Shown: positions 35,687 through 46,040, counted from the stretch's first letter. The stretch is 47,307 bases of DNA from a bacterium (GCA_030669415.1 DAOVDS010000002.1:1-47307), one strand, 5' to 3'. Translations and numbers: made by a program. The notes: generated from the sequence alone by a model not told the origin.

Positions 35687-38600
35687 ATGGGTAGTGCAGA
35701 TAAAAGCCCCGATTTGGCCTTAGCGCTGCAAGAGCCTTTACAGCAGGTTGCACATAAACTTGTTTCTGCCACATCCCACCTGATGCGCAGTGCAATAACT
35801 GAAGAGGATTTGCGAATCGGATTTGAAAAAATACTGTCTCCACTTTTTCGCGCATTAGGGATTAAATCAGAACCGAGATACGAGAAAACAACTGTCCTGG
35901 GCGGCCGTTCTGATGCGCTGCACGGACAGGTGATTATTGAATACGAATCTCCAAAGGCTTTTCAATCTAAAAGCCGAATACATCATGCCTACGGTCAACT
36001 TGTCGGTTATATCCAGGGAGAAGCCAAAAACAAAAAAGAGACTCTATTCCTATTTGCTCCGAAACTTGTAGGTGTCGGGTTTGACGGCCAGCAAATCTTC
36101 TTTGTCCATTACAGAGGAAGCAAGACGAAGCCAAAAACTGAATTAGACAAAAAGGATTTTGTCCGCATCGGTCCTTATCCTTTTCACGCAGAAAGCGCCT
36201 GCACCTTTCTCACATATCTGCGCGCCCTTGACCGCCTGCCACTCACGGCAGAGCATCTTGCCGATAAGTTCGGGCCAAAAAGCGAAGTTGCCAGAGACGC
36301 CGTCTCAGCCTTTGCGGATGCACTCAAAAACTGGGGGAAAGAAAGGGTACCCGTCTTTTTCAACGAATGGAAACGACTTTTCGGCATCGTCTATGGAGAG
36401 GAATTTGGCACTCGTCAGGCACAGGAGACAAAAGCACTTTCCCGTGTCTATGGTGTAAGCAAAGACACAAACTTTCAGGAATTGCTCTTTTCGGTTCACA
36501 CCTATTTTGCGTTTCTGATGAAGCTTATCGCTGCCGAGCTTGTTACTCTTAAAGAAAGCGCTTTTACCGCCTCGTTTTCCCATCAACTTACGCATACTCT
36601 AAAGGATGAGTTGCAGACACAACTGACTGACATTGAAAACGGCGGAATATATGCCAAACGCGGCATCGCAAACTTTCTTGAAGGAGATTTTTTCCGGTGG
36701 TATCTGGACGCCTTCTCGCCGCGTCTTGAAGAAGCAATCAGGGAAATAGCCAGAGCACTTTCTGAATTCGAGCCAGCGACGACCACGATTGATCCGGAAT
36801 CTGCCCGCGACCTTCTCAAAAAACTTTATCAATATCTGGTGCCGCAAGAAGTGCGGCATAACCTCGGCGAATACTATACACCTGATTGGCTTGCCGAGTT
36901 ACTTCTGAATGAAGTCGGCTATAAAGGCAACACTCTGAAACGAGTGCTTGACCCCGCCTGTGGTTCAGGAACTTTTTTGGTTCTTACCATTCAACGGGCG
37001 AAGGAGTATGGGCTGAGCCACAAAGAGCCGCCACTTGAGACGGCAAAAAGAATTGCTGCCAATATCTGGGGTTTTGACCTCAATCCCCTGGCAGTTATCG
37101 CTGCCCGCACCAACTACCTTTTCGCGCTCGGTGATATAGCGCAGGAGTTATCTTCTTTTGAGATTCCTATCTATCTTGCTGACTCTGTCCTCTGGCCTGA
37201 AAAAGCGGGAGACAAGGAGTTAAACTTTGCTGGCGGCGAGCATATAAAGATTCAGACCTCCGGCGGGCGATTTCACGTCCCCTATATCTGGGTAGCAAAC
37301 AAAGGGTTCCTTATGCGCAAAGCCGCGCCACTTGTAGAAGAGATGACAAAACAGGGCTATTCACCTGCCGAAGCGATGGAGCGGTTCAAAAAAGAAGGAC
37401 TGGTTTTCACTCCCCACGAAAAGATTGTTCAGAACTTCTACAGCGAGATTCTGGAACTTGAGAAAGAGGGTAAGAACGGTATCTGGGCGAGATTTCTCAA
37501 AAACATCTTCGCGCCGCTGAACGCTAAAAATTTTGATTTCGTCGTCGGAAATCCTCCCTGGGTGCGGTGGGATTATCTCTCAGATGAATATCGCAAGGAA
37601 ACACTCCAGTTGTGGAAAGATTTCGGTCTCTTTTCCCTGAAAGGATTTGAGACACGACTGGGCGGCGGCAAGAAAGACTTCTCGATGCTTTTTACCTATG
37701 CCGCCTCCGACTACTACCTGAAAGATGGCGGCAAACTCGGGTTTCTTATTACGCAGGAAGTCTTCAAGTCAAAAGGCGCTGGCGAGGGATTTCGCCGCTT
37801 CAAACTTGGCAAAGAAGGTAAATCTCTTAAGGTTTTGAAGGCTCATGACTTGGCCACTGTTCAGCCCTTTGAAGGCGCAGCAAACAAGACAGCAGCAATA
37901 ATCCTCAGAAGGGGGGGGGAAACTACTTATCCTGTCCCTTATTATGTCTGGAAGAGAAAAAAAGGAGTCGGGAGAATTGCAACCGATAAGAAGTTGAAAG
38001 ATGCCCTGCCTTTCCTTCAGAAAAGAAAATTGTTCGCCCGACCAATCGGCTCAAAAGTGGGCCCGTGGCAGACTCTCGCGGCAGACCAAAAGTGGCTAAC
38101 TGCGCTTCAAGGTGAAAACTCTTACAATGCGCACTCCGGAGCCTATATTTCTCCCTACGGCGTTTTCTGGTTGAAGATAGAACAAGTCCTATCTGAAGGC
38201 GAACTTCTTGTCAGTAATCTTGTGGCAAAGGGAAAGACGAAGATTCAACAAGTAAGAGAAGTTGTTGAGCCAGAACTCGTCTACCCGGCATTGCGAGGCT
38301 CCGATATCCAAAGATGGCAGGCAAATCCCGACATTTTTGTCTTACTTGTGCAATATCCTGAGAAAAGGGAACCTTACCCTGAAAGTCAAATGAAAAAAGA
38401 GTGGCCAAGAACCTACGGCTACTTGACAAGATTTAGAGAAACCTTACTCTCACGGAAGTCAAAACCCCTGAAACAGCTCGCAGAAAGAACAGCGTTTTAT
38501 GCAGTCTTCGGCGTAGGAGATTATACAGTTGCCAACTACAAGGTTGTATGGAAACGGATGACAAACGACATAATTGCAGCAGTTGTGTCCCAATCCAAGA

Positions 38601-38947
38601 CACCGTTCGGCCATAAAATCGTCATCCCACTCGAGACTACCGCCTTGATCGCTGCGAAAAATGAATCCGAGGCGCACTACCTCTGCGCTATTGTCAATTC
38701 GACTCCCGTCCGCGAATTCATCAAATCATTCTCTTCTGCCGGGCGCGGGTTCGGCACTCCTTCGGTGATGAAATATGTCGGTATTCCACAATTCGACTCT
38801 AATAACAAACTACACCAGAAGCTCTCGAAACTATCAAAAGACCTTCACAATCATAAGGCAAAGGACGGAATCCTTGACAATATCGCTCCACTGGAAAAGG
38901 AAGTAGATTCGTCTGTTCGTAAGTTATTCGGCATAAGAGAGGCCTAA
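35687..38947 (+). CDS. Single-polypeptide type IIG-like restriction-modification enzyme (N6-adenine methyltransferase)
   Basis: Motif I VLDPACGSGTFLVLTIQRAK, motif IV FDFVVGNPPWVRW, N-terminal nuclease-like GGRSDALHGQVIIEYESPK, C-terminal recognition-domain-like region. Confidence 0.85.
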   Translation: MGSADKSPDLALALQEPLQQVAHKLVSATSHLMRSAITEEDLRIGFEKILSPLFRALGIKSEPRYEKTTVLGGRSDALHGQVIIEYESPKAFQSKSRIHHAYGQLVGYIQGEAKNKKETLFLFAPKLVGVGFDGQQIFFVHYRGSKTKPKTELDKKDFVRIGPYPFHAESACTFLTYLRALDRLPLTAEHLADKFGPKSEVARDAVSAFADALKNWGKERVPVFFNEWKRLFGIVYGEEFGTRQAQETKALSRVYGVSKDTNFQELLFSVHTYFAFLMKLIAAELVTLKESAFTASFSHQLTHTLKDELQTQLTDIENGGIYAKRGIANFLEGDFFRWYLDAFSPRLEEAIREIARALSEFEPATTTIDPESARDLLKKLYQYLVPQEVRHNLGEYYTPDWLAELLLNEVGYKGNTLKRVLDPACGSGTFLVLTIQRAKEYGLSHKEPPLETAKRIAANIWGFDLNPLAVIAARTNYLFALGDIAQELSSFEIPIYLADSVLWPEKAGDKELNFAGGEHIKIQTSGGRFHVPYIWVANKGFLMRKAAPLVEEMTKQGYSPAEAMERFKKEGLVFTPHEKIVQNFYSEILELEKEGKNGIWARFLKNIFAPLNAKNFDFVVGNPPWVRWDYLSDEYRKETLQLWKDFGLFSLKGFETRLGGGKKDFSMLFTYAASDYYLKDGGKLGFLITQEVFKSKGAGEGFRRFKLGKEGKSLKVLKAHDLATVQPFEGAANKTAAIILRRGGETTYPVPYYVWKRKKGVGRIATDKKLKDALPFLQKRKLFARPIGSKVGPWQTLAADQKWLTALQGENSYNAHSGAYISPYGVFWLKIEQVLSEGELLVSNLVAKGKTKIQQVREVVEPELVYPALRGSDIQRWQANPDIFVLLVQYPEKREPYPESQMKKEWPRTYGYLTRFRETLLSRKSKPLKQLAERTAFYAVFGVGDYTVANYKVVWKRMTNDIIAAVVSQSKTPFGHKIVIPLETTALIAAKNESEAHYLCAIVNSTPVREFIKSFSSAGRGFGTPSVMKYVGIPQFDSNNKLHQKLSKLSKDLHNHKAKDGILDNIAPLEKEVDSSVRKLFGIREA
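37911..37919 (+). repeat. Homopolymeric G9 tract in the R-M coding sequence
   Basis: AGAA-GGGGGGGGG-AAACT, translated R-R-G-G-E-T in frame. Confidence 0.9.
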
Positions 38948-38976
38948 ATTAGTCCTGACCAAGAGGGAGCAGGTCT

Positions 38977-39378
38977 ATGGCTAAGAGAATAAGAGTACTT
39001 ATCGCCAAGCCGGGGCTTGACGGCCATGACCGGGGTGCGAAGGTCGTCGCGGCCGGGCTGCGCGACGCGGGAATGGAGGTTATCTACACCGGCCTGCACC
39101 AGAGCGCGGAGGCAATCGTCGAGAGCGCCATCCAGGAAGATGTGGACGTAGTCGGGCTCTCCATGCTCTCCGGGGCGCACATGACGTTTTTCCCCAAGGT
39201 TCGCAAGCTCCTTGATGAGAAAGGCGCCAGTGACATCATGCTTATGGGCGGCGGAATCATCCCGCGGGACGACCAGAAAACGCTCATAAGGGAAGGCTAC
39301 GCAACGGCGCTCTTCGAGCCCGGTACGGTACTGGGTGCAATCGCCGAGTTCATCAAGGAAAACGTAAAGAAGGACTGA
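38977..39378 (+). CDS. Cobalamin B12-binding small subunit of acyl-CoA mutase
   Basis: [66 protein letters not shown] (DxHxxG motif). Confidence 0.95.
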   Translation: MAKRIRVLIAKPGLDGHDRGAKVVAAGLRDAGMEVIYTGLHQSAEAIVESAIQEDVDVVGLSMLSGAHMTFFPKVRKLLDEKGASDIMLMGGGIIPRDDQKTLIREGYATALFEPGTVLGAIAEFIKENVKKD

Positions 39379-39380
39379 CT

Positions 39381-40292
39381 GTGGCAGGGAAACTGAAACT
39401 CTACCTGCTCGAGCTGCGCGCGCCGTTCCTCGCCGCCAGCTTGCTGCCCGCGGGGCTGGGTGCGGCAGTCGCCCTGTTTCACATCGGCGCTTTCGACTGG
39501 CTCCACTTCGCCTTCACGCTCCTCGGTGTCGCCGCGCTGCATGCAGGCTCCAACGTCGCCAACGACTATTTCGACCACAAGTCCGGCTGCGATGAAGCCA
39601 ACACCGACTACGCCCGCCCCTTCACCGGCGGTAGCCGCCTGATACAGGAAGGACTGCTGACACCACGGCAGGTGCTTACAGAATCAATTCTACTGTACGC
39701 CCTCGGCCTGGGCTGCGGGATATATCTGACCATCACGGTCGGCTGGTGGGTTCTTGTCCTTGGCGCAACCGGTGCGGCATGCGGGTTCTTCTACACCGCA
39801 CCCCCGCTTCGACTGTGCGCGCGCGGCGTAGGCGAGCTGGTTGTCGGTGTGAACTTCGGTACGCTCATCACCCTCGGCAGCTACTACGTCCAGACCGGGA
39901 CACTGGCGTGGGCGCCTGTCGTCGCCTCTGTACCGGTTGCAGTTCTCATCTGTGCTGTACTCTACATTAACCAGTTCCAGGATGCCCGCGCGGACGAGGC
40001 GGCACGCAAACGTCACTGGGTCGTGCGCCTGGGAAGAAGGCGTGCTGCTGCTCTCTTCCCGGTAATGATGTGCCTGCCCTATGCGGCAATCGCGACATCC
40101 GTTGCTGCGCGGGCAATGCCTGCATGGTCACTTCTCGCGTTGCTCACGCTGCCGCTGGCGCTCAGGGCGGTCCTGATTACAATGAAGTTCCATTCAGACT
40201 CTCAGCGGCTCGTACCGGCCAACGCGCTGACAGTTCTCACGCACAGCGCGTTCGCCCTGCTGCTGGGGGCGGGTTATCTGCTGGCAACTTAG
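39381..40292 (+). CDS. UbiA family prenyltransferase (MenA-like)
   Basis: NVANDYFDHKSGCDEANTDYARPFTGGSRLIQEGLLTP, multi-TM; GTG start. Confidence 0.88.
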   Translation: MAGKLKLYLLELRAPFLAASLLPAGLGAAVALFHIGAFDWLHFAFTLLGVAALHAGSNVANDYFDHKSGCDEANTDYARPFTGGSRLIQEGLLTPRQVLTESILLYALGLGCGIYLTITVGWWVLVLGATGAACGFFYTAPPLRLCARGVGELVVGVNFGTLITLGSYYVQTGTLAWAPVVASVPVAVLICAVLYINQFQDARADEAARKRHWVVRLGRRRAAALFPVMMCLPYAAIATSVAARAMPAWSLLALLTLPLALRAVLITMKFHSDSQRLVPANALTVLTHSAFALLLGAGYLLAT

Positions 40293-40310
40293 AGGGATGG
40301 GGGCTTTCCT

Positions 40311-41453
40311 ATGGAACTGACTGAAGAGCAGACAATGGTCCGCGACATGGTGCGCGAGTTCGCCCTCAAGGAGGTCGAGCCTATCGCCGCCGAGATTGAT
40401 GAAATCCAGAGATTCCCCGAAGAGACTGTCAAGCGAATGGCCGAGCTGGGGCTTATGGGCATTCCAATCCCCGAGGAATACGAGGGCGCCGGCGGCGACT
40501 ACGTCTCCTATATACTCGCGGTCGAAGAGCTCTCGCGCGTCTGCGGCTCCACCGGGATAACGCTCGCCGCACACTACTCGCTGGGCCTCTCGCCCATCTG
40601 GTATTTCGGCACTGAGGGGCAGAAGCGCAAGTACGTGCCTGACCTCGCCTCGGGCAGGAAGATAGGCACCTTCGGCCTGACCGAGCCCAACGCGGGCTCA
40701 GACGCGGCGGGAACACAGACAACCGCCGTGCGTGACGGGGACCACTGGATAATAAACGGGGCCAAGCAGTTCATCACCAACGCGAACTACACCGGCACCT
40801 GCGTGATTACCGCCATGATTGACAGGAGCAAGGGCGCACGCGGCATCGGCTCGTTCATCCTCGAGAAAAGTATGCCCGGCTTTCGAGCAGGCAAGAAAGA
40901 GGACAAGCTGGGCCTTCGCGGCTCAAACACCGCGGAACTCATTATGGAGGATGTCCGCGTCCCCGCCGAGAACCAGCTCGGCAACCTCGAAAGCGGATTC
41001 AAGTACTTCATGAAGACGCTCGACTCCGGGCGAATATCAATCGGCGCGCTCGCACTCGGAATCGCCCAGGGCGCACTCGACAAGGCGCTTGCCTACGCCC
41101 AGGAGCGCAAGCAGTTCGGCAAGTTCCTCTACAAGCACCAGCAAATCCAGTTCATGCTCGCAGACATGGCCACAGAAATACAGGCTGCGCGCCACCTCGT
41201 CTACCATGCCGCAAGGCTCAAGCAAAGGAAAGAACCCCACTCGATGGAAGGCGCAATGGGCAAGCTCTATGCCTCCGAGGCCGCATATCGCGCTACCAAG
41301 AACGCTGTCCAGATTCTCGGCGCCAACGGCTACTCGCGCGAGTACCCTGTCGAGCGCTACATGCGCGATGCGAAGCTCTGCGAAATCGGTGAAGGAACTT
41401 CAGAGATTCAGCGCATGGTAATCGCAAGAAGACTTATCGGCGGGAATATGTAG
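40311..41453 (+). CDS. Acyl-CoA dehydrogenase
   Basis: [26 protein letters not shown]...[17 protein letters not shown]...[36 protein letters not shown]. Confidence 0.96.
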   Translation: MELTEEQTMVRDMVREFALKEVEPIAAEIDEIQRFPEETVKRMAELGLMGIPIPEEYEGAGGDYVSYILAVEELSRVCGSTGITLAAHYSLGLSPIWYFGTEGQKRKYVPDLASGRKIGTFGLTEPNAGSDAAGTQTTAVRDGDHWIINGAKQFITNANYTGTCVITAMIDRSKGARGIGSFILEKSMPGFRAGKKEDKLGLRGSNTAELIMEDVRVPAENQLGNLESGFKYFMKTLDSGRISIGALALGIAQGALDKALAYAQERKQFGKFLYKHQQIQFMLADMATEIQAARHLVYHAARLKQRKEPHSMEGAMGKLYASEAAYRATKNAVQILGANGYSREYPVERYMRDAKLCEIGEGTSEIQRMVIARRLIGGNM

Positions 41454-41473
41454 CCCCGGACGATTGCCGTGGT

Positions 41474-41704
41474 TCAGCTTGAGTCTGGAGAAGACGAGAT
41501 TCTCGTCTCGACCTTTGTCCACGCATCGGAGCACGGAGAGAGGTCTGTAACGAGACCCGCGAGGCGGGTTATCTTCCTGTGGGCGTCGAGCATCCTCGCG
41601 CACTCGGGACACGAGTCCAGATGAGCCTGAATCGACTCAGGGTCTTCGACCTCGCCGTGAAGAAACGCCGCAAGGCGCGGCCTGATTTTCTCGCATTCTG
41701 ACAA
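41474..41704 (-). CDS. Putative anti-sigma factor-type zinc-finger protein
   Basis: CEKIRPRLAAFLHGEVEDPESIQAHLDSCPECARMLDAH (HxxxCxxC); TTG 41704 directly follows the sigma factor stop. Confidence 0.65.
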   Translation of the reverse strand: MSECEKIRPRLAAFLHGEVEDPESIQAHLDSCPECARMLDAHRKITRLAGLVTDLSPCSDAWTKVETRISSSPDSS

Positions 41705-41706
41705 GA

Positions 41707-42270
41707 CTAATTCTCCTTCAGGTTGGCAAGCTTCTTTCCGAGAAACTCGAAAGCCCGCGCCATTCTCCACTCGACAGTCCGCGGACTGATTTTCAGAATT
41801 CCGGCAATATCCTTGTACTTGAAGTTGTTGTACCTGCTCAGGATAAACGGCACGCGCAAACTCTCAGGCAGCGAGTCAATCGCCTTCCTGACAACCTCCT
41901 CAATCTCCCTTTCCTCTACCTCCTCGTCAGGCCCGGGTACACTGTCCCAGTCCTCTCTCTTGAGCTCTTCTTTCTTGGTGTCGATGAACTGCTGGTACCG
42001 TTTCTTTCTGCGAAGGTGGTTTACCCAGTGGTTCTTGGCAATCTGGAACAGGTAGGTCGAGAACTTCCCGGTGCCCCTGTACGACCTGCGCTTTCTCCAC
42101 AGTTTCAGGAAAACATCCTGGGCAAGCTCCTGGGCTTTCGCGTGGTCCCAAACAAGCCTCCAGAAAAAGTTCAGCACTCCTGGATAGTACTTGCCAAAAA
42201 CTTCCGCAAACGCGGCCCTGTTGCCTTTGGCCGCCTCGTGCATCAGTTTCTTGTCAGACTGTTCACCCAT
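41707..42270 (-). CDS. ECF-type RNA polymerase sigma factor
   Basis: FWRLVWDHAKAQELAQDVFLKLWRKRRSYRGTGKFSTYLFQIAKNHWVNHLRRKKR...LPESLRVPFILSRYNNFKYKDIAGILKISPRTVEWRMARA. Confidence 0.93.
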   Translation of the reverse strand: MGEQSDKKLMHEAAKGNRAAFAEVFGKYYPGVLNFFWRLVWDHAKAQELAQDVFLKLWRKRRSYRGTGKFSTYLFQIAKNHWVNHLRRKKRYQQFIDTKKEELKREDWDSVPGPDEEVEEREIEEVVRKAIDSLPESLRVPFILSRYNNFKYKDIAGILKISPRTVEWRMARAFEFLGKKLANLKEN

Positions 42271-42341
42271 AGGCGGGTCATTCTACCTATTAGCACAACT
42301 CAAAAAGGCCATCCCCGGAGAAAAAAACGCCGCATTACCGG

Positions 42342-44828
42342 TCATTTCTTCCTCCCTTTCTTACCCCAGTTGGATGGGTCTATCTCCCAGTTGTAGCCTT
42401 TCTTGTGCGGCTTGGTGAACAACACCCTTTCCTTCAAATCGTATACCACCTGCTCTTCGCGAATGACAACGGCGCGCTGGTTCACAACGACAGGCTTGCC
42501 GGTAAGCGAGACCTGCGCCTTCTCGACCTCGTAGACCGCGCGCTCGCCGTCGGCTGTCGTCTTACCTTCCTTCTCGCCCTCCACCTCTATATGCACCGCA
42601 TCCTCGAAGTACACTTCCTTCATGGCTCCTGTCGGCATGTCATACAGCGCAATCATCTTCGAACAGCCTGCCGTCATGGCAGCGCCCTTGCCGTCGTCGA
42701 ATCCGCCTCTCACTTTGTCCATGAAGACAATCCGGCCGTGTGTGAGGTACACCAGTATCTTCTGCGCCGAGAGCTTGTTTTTCCCGGAAACGAGCTGCGG
42801 CCTCTTTTCGCCCTCGAAGACTACGCTGTCTCCCCTCACGTAGCGCGCACGCTCACACTCCAGCATCATGCCGCCTGAGCTGCCTGTAAACGTGACCGAA
42901 CCTTCCGCCAGCGCGCTCTTCGCATCATACTGGTCGTCAAACCGCAGTGTCAGTTTCTCAGACATCAGCTCAAACGGCGGCTCAGCCTTCTTCTCCCAGC
43001 CTTCGGAGGCACCTTCTTTGCGTGCTACTTCCTCCAGGTGCGCCCGCACCGTACCCTCGAACAACGCCTTCTTCCCCTCCGGCTCAAAAGTTATCTTGCG
43101 CGCAACCATCCAGTCTTTGCCGTGTTCGAGTTTCTGTAGCCGCGCTTCGTCTTGCGAATCCAGCAGGGCAACCTGGGTTTTCGCATCCCACGAAACCCGG
43201 TCACTGTGCAGCGCGACCCGGGCACCCTTGCGGCCTGTATAGTCGATGCGCACCCGGCCGGCGGTGTCTGTCAGGACAAGCCCGGTTATCACGGGACTCT
43301 TGCCTTTTTGCGCCTCGAAGCTGGCAACCATCCTGCCGGCATGGAACTTCCACGCCGCTTGGCCCGCCTTGAAGCTGGCAACCACCTTGCCCTCGAACAC
43401 TATCACGCCATCGTTGAGACGCACCGAGATACTGTCCGAGCGCACCCATTCGGCATCCCCGCGGGCCAGCTCCGGTTTCTGACGAATCGCCACCGTCTTT
43501 CGCAGCACATCCCACACCACCGAACCGCCGCTGATTTCGTAGGCGCCATCCGCGCTGCGCACCAGCACTTTCTTGCCCGCTGCCGGGTACAGCAGTACCT
43601 GCTCAGGCTTCATGCTGCCGCCTTCGTTGGCGAGATGCACCTCTGCCTTGTTGCAGGAGATATTCCAATTGCGCGGGAGAGAGTGTTTTCCCCTGCCCTG
43701 CTTCTCCTGCGCAACCGCGCCTTCAAGCTGCGCTGTCACCCCGCCCTCGAGAAGCAGCCTCTTGCGGTCCGCCATGAGAGTCGCTTTTTTCGCCCTCAGC
43801 GTATTGGGGCCATCGACGAACCTGACCCCCTGTTTCCCTGTAACCACTGTCATGGCGCTCCGGGCATCCCATTTCGCCTCATCGCCAAAGAGATGCGCCT
43901 CGCCGGCCTGGCGCACAACGATATTGCCGATTGCCGAGGCCCTTTCGACCCTCCTGCTCTGCCCAATCGCCACCACGAGTTTGTCGCTGTGGACGGTGAT
44001 ATCGCCGTCAGTTACAGTCGTGCCGTCCGACACTGACATAATAAATATATTCTGCTCGGGCACCCGCTCCACAAGGAGCCGGCCGTTGCCCGTTACATCC
44101 ACGCGCCGCTCCTCCCCGCTGCGCCCGGTCCTTTTACCGAAAAACACCCCCTCTTCCCTGGTGACCAGGTGCATCGTTATCGGCGGTGCAAGTATCATTC
44201 TGTTGAGCTGGGTTGCGCCGCGCATCCCGCCTTTGCCGAAAAGCTCGAAGCTCGGGCCTGTCACGTGAACGAGGCTTTTGCTCCAGAACTCCGCGGCAGG
44301 CACTTCCTTGCCGTGGCGCCGGTTGGCGGCGCGGATGTTGAACTCGTCGGTTCGCAGCTTCATCTCGGTCAGGCCGTGCGGCGTGAAGAGCTCAATGCTG
44401 CTTACTACCACCCCGCCTCTGAGAAAGGAGAACACCTGTTCCTGGCCGAACTTTATTACTCCACTGCCGGCATTGAGCTTTGTCAGCGTTTTCTTGAGCA
44501 GCGGCGTGGTGGTCGTGAATGAGGAGAAGAGCACCTCCGGATTCTTCACCTCGTAGTCATTCTCGCCGCTCGGAATCGCCTCCGTCCCGCGCGCAAACCA
44601 GTCGAACACACCCAACTGCGGGTCGAAGTGCCTGTACTCCCAGTTCAGTATCTTCTGGCGAACCAGCGAGTCAGCCCGGCCCACAACCGGTTCCGGCGGC
44701 GGTGTCTCATCCCCGGGAGAAATCCGGGGCAGCTCGCCGGGCTCAGAGAGGCTCAAATCCCCCCCTATCGCAAGCAGTGCCAGTGCCGCAGGCACACCGA
44801 ATCCCAGAAGTATGATAAGCTGTCTCAC
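42342..44828 (-). CDS. Large OstA/LptA-LptC-like protein (828 aa)
   Basis: N-terminal TM; repeated OstA-like strands (e.g. VVTGKQGVRFVDGPNTLRAKKATLMADRKRLLLEGGVTAQLEG; LTLRFDDQYDAKSALAEGSVTFTGSSGGMMLECERARYVRGDSVVFEG); next to kdsC; GTG start. Confidence 0.75.
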   Translation of the reverse strand: MRQLIILLGFGVPAALALLAIGGDLSLSEPGELPRISPGDETPPPEPVVGRADSLVRQKILNWEYRHFDPQLGVFDWFARGTEAIPSGENDYEVKNPEVLFSSFTTTTPLLKKTLTKLNAGSGVIKFGQEQVFSFLRGGVVVSSIELFTPHGLTEMKLRTDEFNIRAANRRHGKEVPAAEFWSKSLVHVTGPSFELFGKGGMRGATQLNRMILAPPITMHLVTREEGVFFGKRTGRSGEERRVDVTGNGRLLVERVPEQNIFIMSVSDGTTVTDGDITVHSDKLVVAIGQSRRVERASAIGNIVVRQAGEAHLFGDEAKWDARSAMTVVTGKQGVRFVDGPNTLRAKKATLMADRKRLLLEGGVTAQLEGAVAQEKQGRGKHSLPRNWNISCNKAEVHLANEGGSMKPEQVLLYPAAGKKVLVRSADGAYEISGGSVVWDVLRKTVAIRQKPELARGDAEWVRSDSISVRLNDGVIVFEGKVVASFKAGQAAWKFHAGRMVASFEAQKGKSPVITGLVLTDTAGRVRIDYTGRKGARVALHSDRVSWDAKTQVALLDSQDEARLQKLEHGKDWMVARKITFEPEGKKALFEGTVRAHLEEVARKEGASEGWEKKAEPPFELMSEKLTLRFDDQYDAKSALAEGSVTFTGSSGGMMLECERARYVRGDSVVFEGEKRPQLVSGKNKLSAQKILVYLTHGRIVFMDKVRGGFDDGKGAAMTAGCSKMIALYDMPTGAMKEVYFEDAVHIEVEGEKEGKTTADGERAVYEVEKAQVSLTGKPVVVNQRAVVIREEQVVYDLKERVLFTKPHKKGYNWEIDPSNWGKKGRKK

Positions 44829-45371
44829 TTACGAAAACTCCGCGATAATTCCTTCCCACTTGCCCTGGGCCTTGAGTATCCTCTCTGCGACCTCGCGCAC
44901 CGCGCCGCGTCCGCCAGCCCACTCCGACACAAACCCGCGGAAGCCGCACACAGTCAGTACCTCAGGCACCGCATCCGCAGGGCATGCAGGCAGCCCGACC
45001 AGTTTGAGGAGCGCAATGTCGTTCACGTCGTCACCCATGAAGCATGCCTCGCCGGCGTCAATCTCGTACTTGGCGAGCAGCTTCTCAAAAGGCTCCGATT
45101 TCTTCAGCACCTTCTGATACACATCTTCTATACCGAGGTTCTCGCACCTGCGTTTCACAACTTCCGACTCGCGCCCGCTGATTACCGCCACCCTGATTCC
45201 GCTCAGAAGCAGTGCGCGTATCCCGAACCCGTCCTTCACGTTGAAATTTCGGAATTCTCTGCCTTCATCCCCCAGCATCAGCCGGCCATCCGTCAGAACA
45301 CCGTCAACATCAAGCACCAGGAGCTTGATTGCCTTCAACCTCGATTGCAGCTCAGATTCACTCAGCGCCAT
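44829..45371 (-). CDS. kdsC: KdsC-like HAD-family 3-deoxy-D-manno-octulosonate 8-phosphate phosphatase
   Basis: IKLLVLDVDGVLTDGRLMLGDEGREFRNFNVKDGFGIRALLLSGIRVAVISGRES...CFMGDDVNDIALLKLVGLPACPADA. Confidence 0.93.
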   Translation of the reverse strand: MALSESELQSRLKAIKLLVLDVDGVLTDGRLMLGDEGREFRNFNVKDGFGIRALLLSGIRVAVISGRESEVVKRRCENLGIEDVYQKVLKKSEPFEKLLAKYEIDAGEACFMGDDVNDIALLKLVGLPACPADAVPEVLTVCGFRGFVSEWAGGRGAVREVAERILKAQGKWEGIIAEFS

Positions 45372-45525
45372 GCCCGTCTCCTTTCCGCGCCGATTCTAAC
45401 ACCACCCGCATCCCGCGTCAAACCGAAACACCTTTCAGAAAATTCGCGCATATCTGAAACCGGCTCCCGCCGCAGCTTGTAGTTAAGTTCGGAGACAGGG
45501 TTCGCAAGAGTAAAGGAGGTGCAGT

Positions 45526-45948
45526 ATGAAGAAGTTGGCAGTGATTTGCCTGCTCGTTGTGTTCGCCGGCGTGGCCATGGGCGCGACCTTCAAGGCCGCA
45601 AACCCGTTCGGAAACATGGACCAGATCGAGAAGATAGTCAAGGCCGTGGCCGCGTTCTACAAGGGCTGCGAAAGCGAGAAGGCTTCCGTCATAATGGCCG
45701 AGCTCGCCATCGTGGACCTGGCCAAGAAGAACGACATGAACGCCATCCCCCGCCTCGAAGACGCACTCGAAGAGCTCGAAGAGCCGGGCCTTCGCAACTT
45801 CACCAAGTTCCTCATCGCCAACTGCCACAAGGAAAACGGCGATGTCGAACGGGCAATGGACGTGCTCCAGTCTGTTATCACCGGCGAGGAGTACGCCAAC
45901 GACGATGTTGAAGAGGAACAGGAGGACGTGGAAGAACAAGAGGATTAG
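45526..45948 (+). CDS. Small secreted helical protein with acidic C-terminus
   Basis: Signal peptide MKKLAVICLLVVFAGVAMGA; AAGGAGGTG ahead of ATG; acidic tail DDVEEEQEDVEEQED. Confidence 0.8.
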   Translation: MKKLAVICLLVVFAGVAMGATFKAANPFGNMDQIEKIVKAVAAFYKGCESEKASVIMAELAIVDLAKKNDMNAIPRLEDALEELEEPGLRNFTKFLIANCHKENGDVERAMDVLQSVITGEEYANDDVEEEQEDVEEQED

Positions 45949-45974
45949 CACGCAGCACAACCGCAATCCCAAAG

Positions 45975-46006
45975 CCCCGCCGCTTGCCGGCGGGGTTGTT
46001 TTTTTT
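45975..46006 (+). terminator. Rho-independent terminator
   Basis: CCCCGCCG - CTTGC - CGGCGGGG followed by TTGTTTTTTTT, 26 nt after the preceding stop. Confidence 0.92.
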
Positions 46007-46040
46007 CGCACCGCGCCTTTGCCAACTCGCGAATTCTGAT

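Noticed and set aside
35640-38990. Target-site duplication or insertion-sequence ends around the R-M gene
   Set aside because: Compared both junctions by eye; no convincing direct repeat, terminal inverted repeat or transposase found.
41492-41508. AGACGAG-ATT-CTCGTCT hairpin as terminator
   Set aside because: Lies inside the anti-sigma-like coding sequence and has no T-run.
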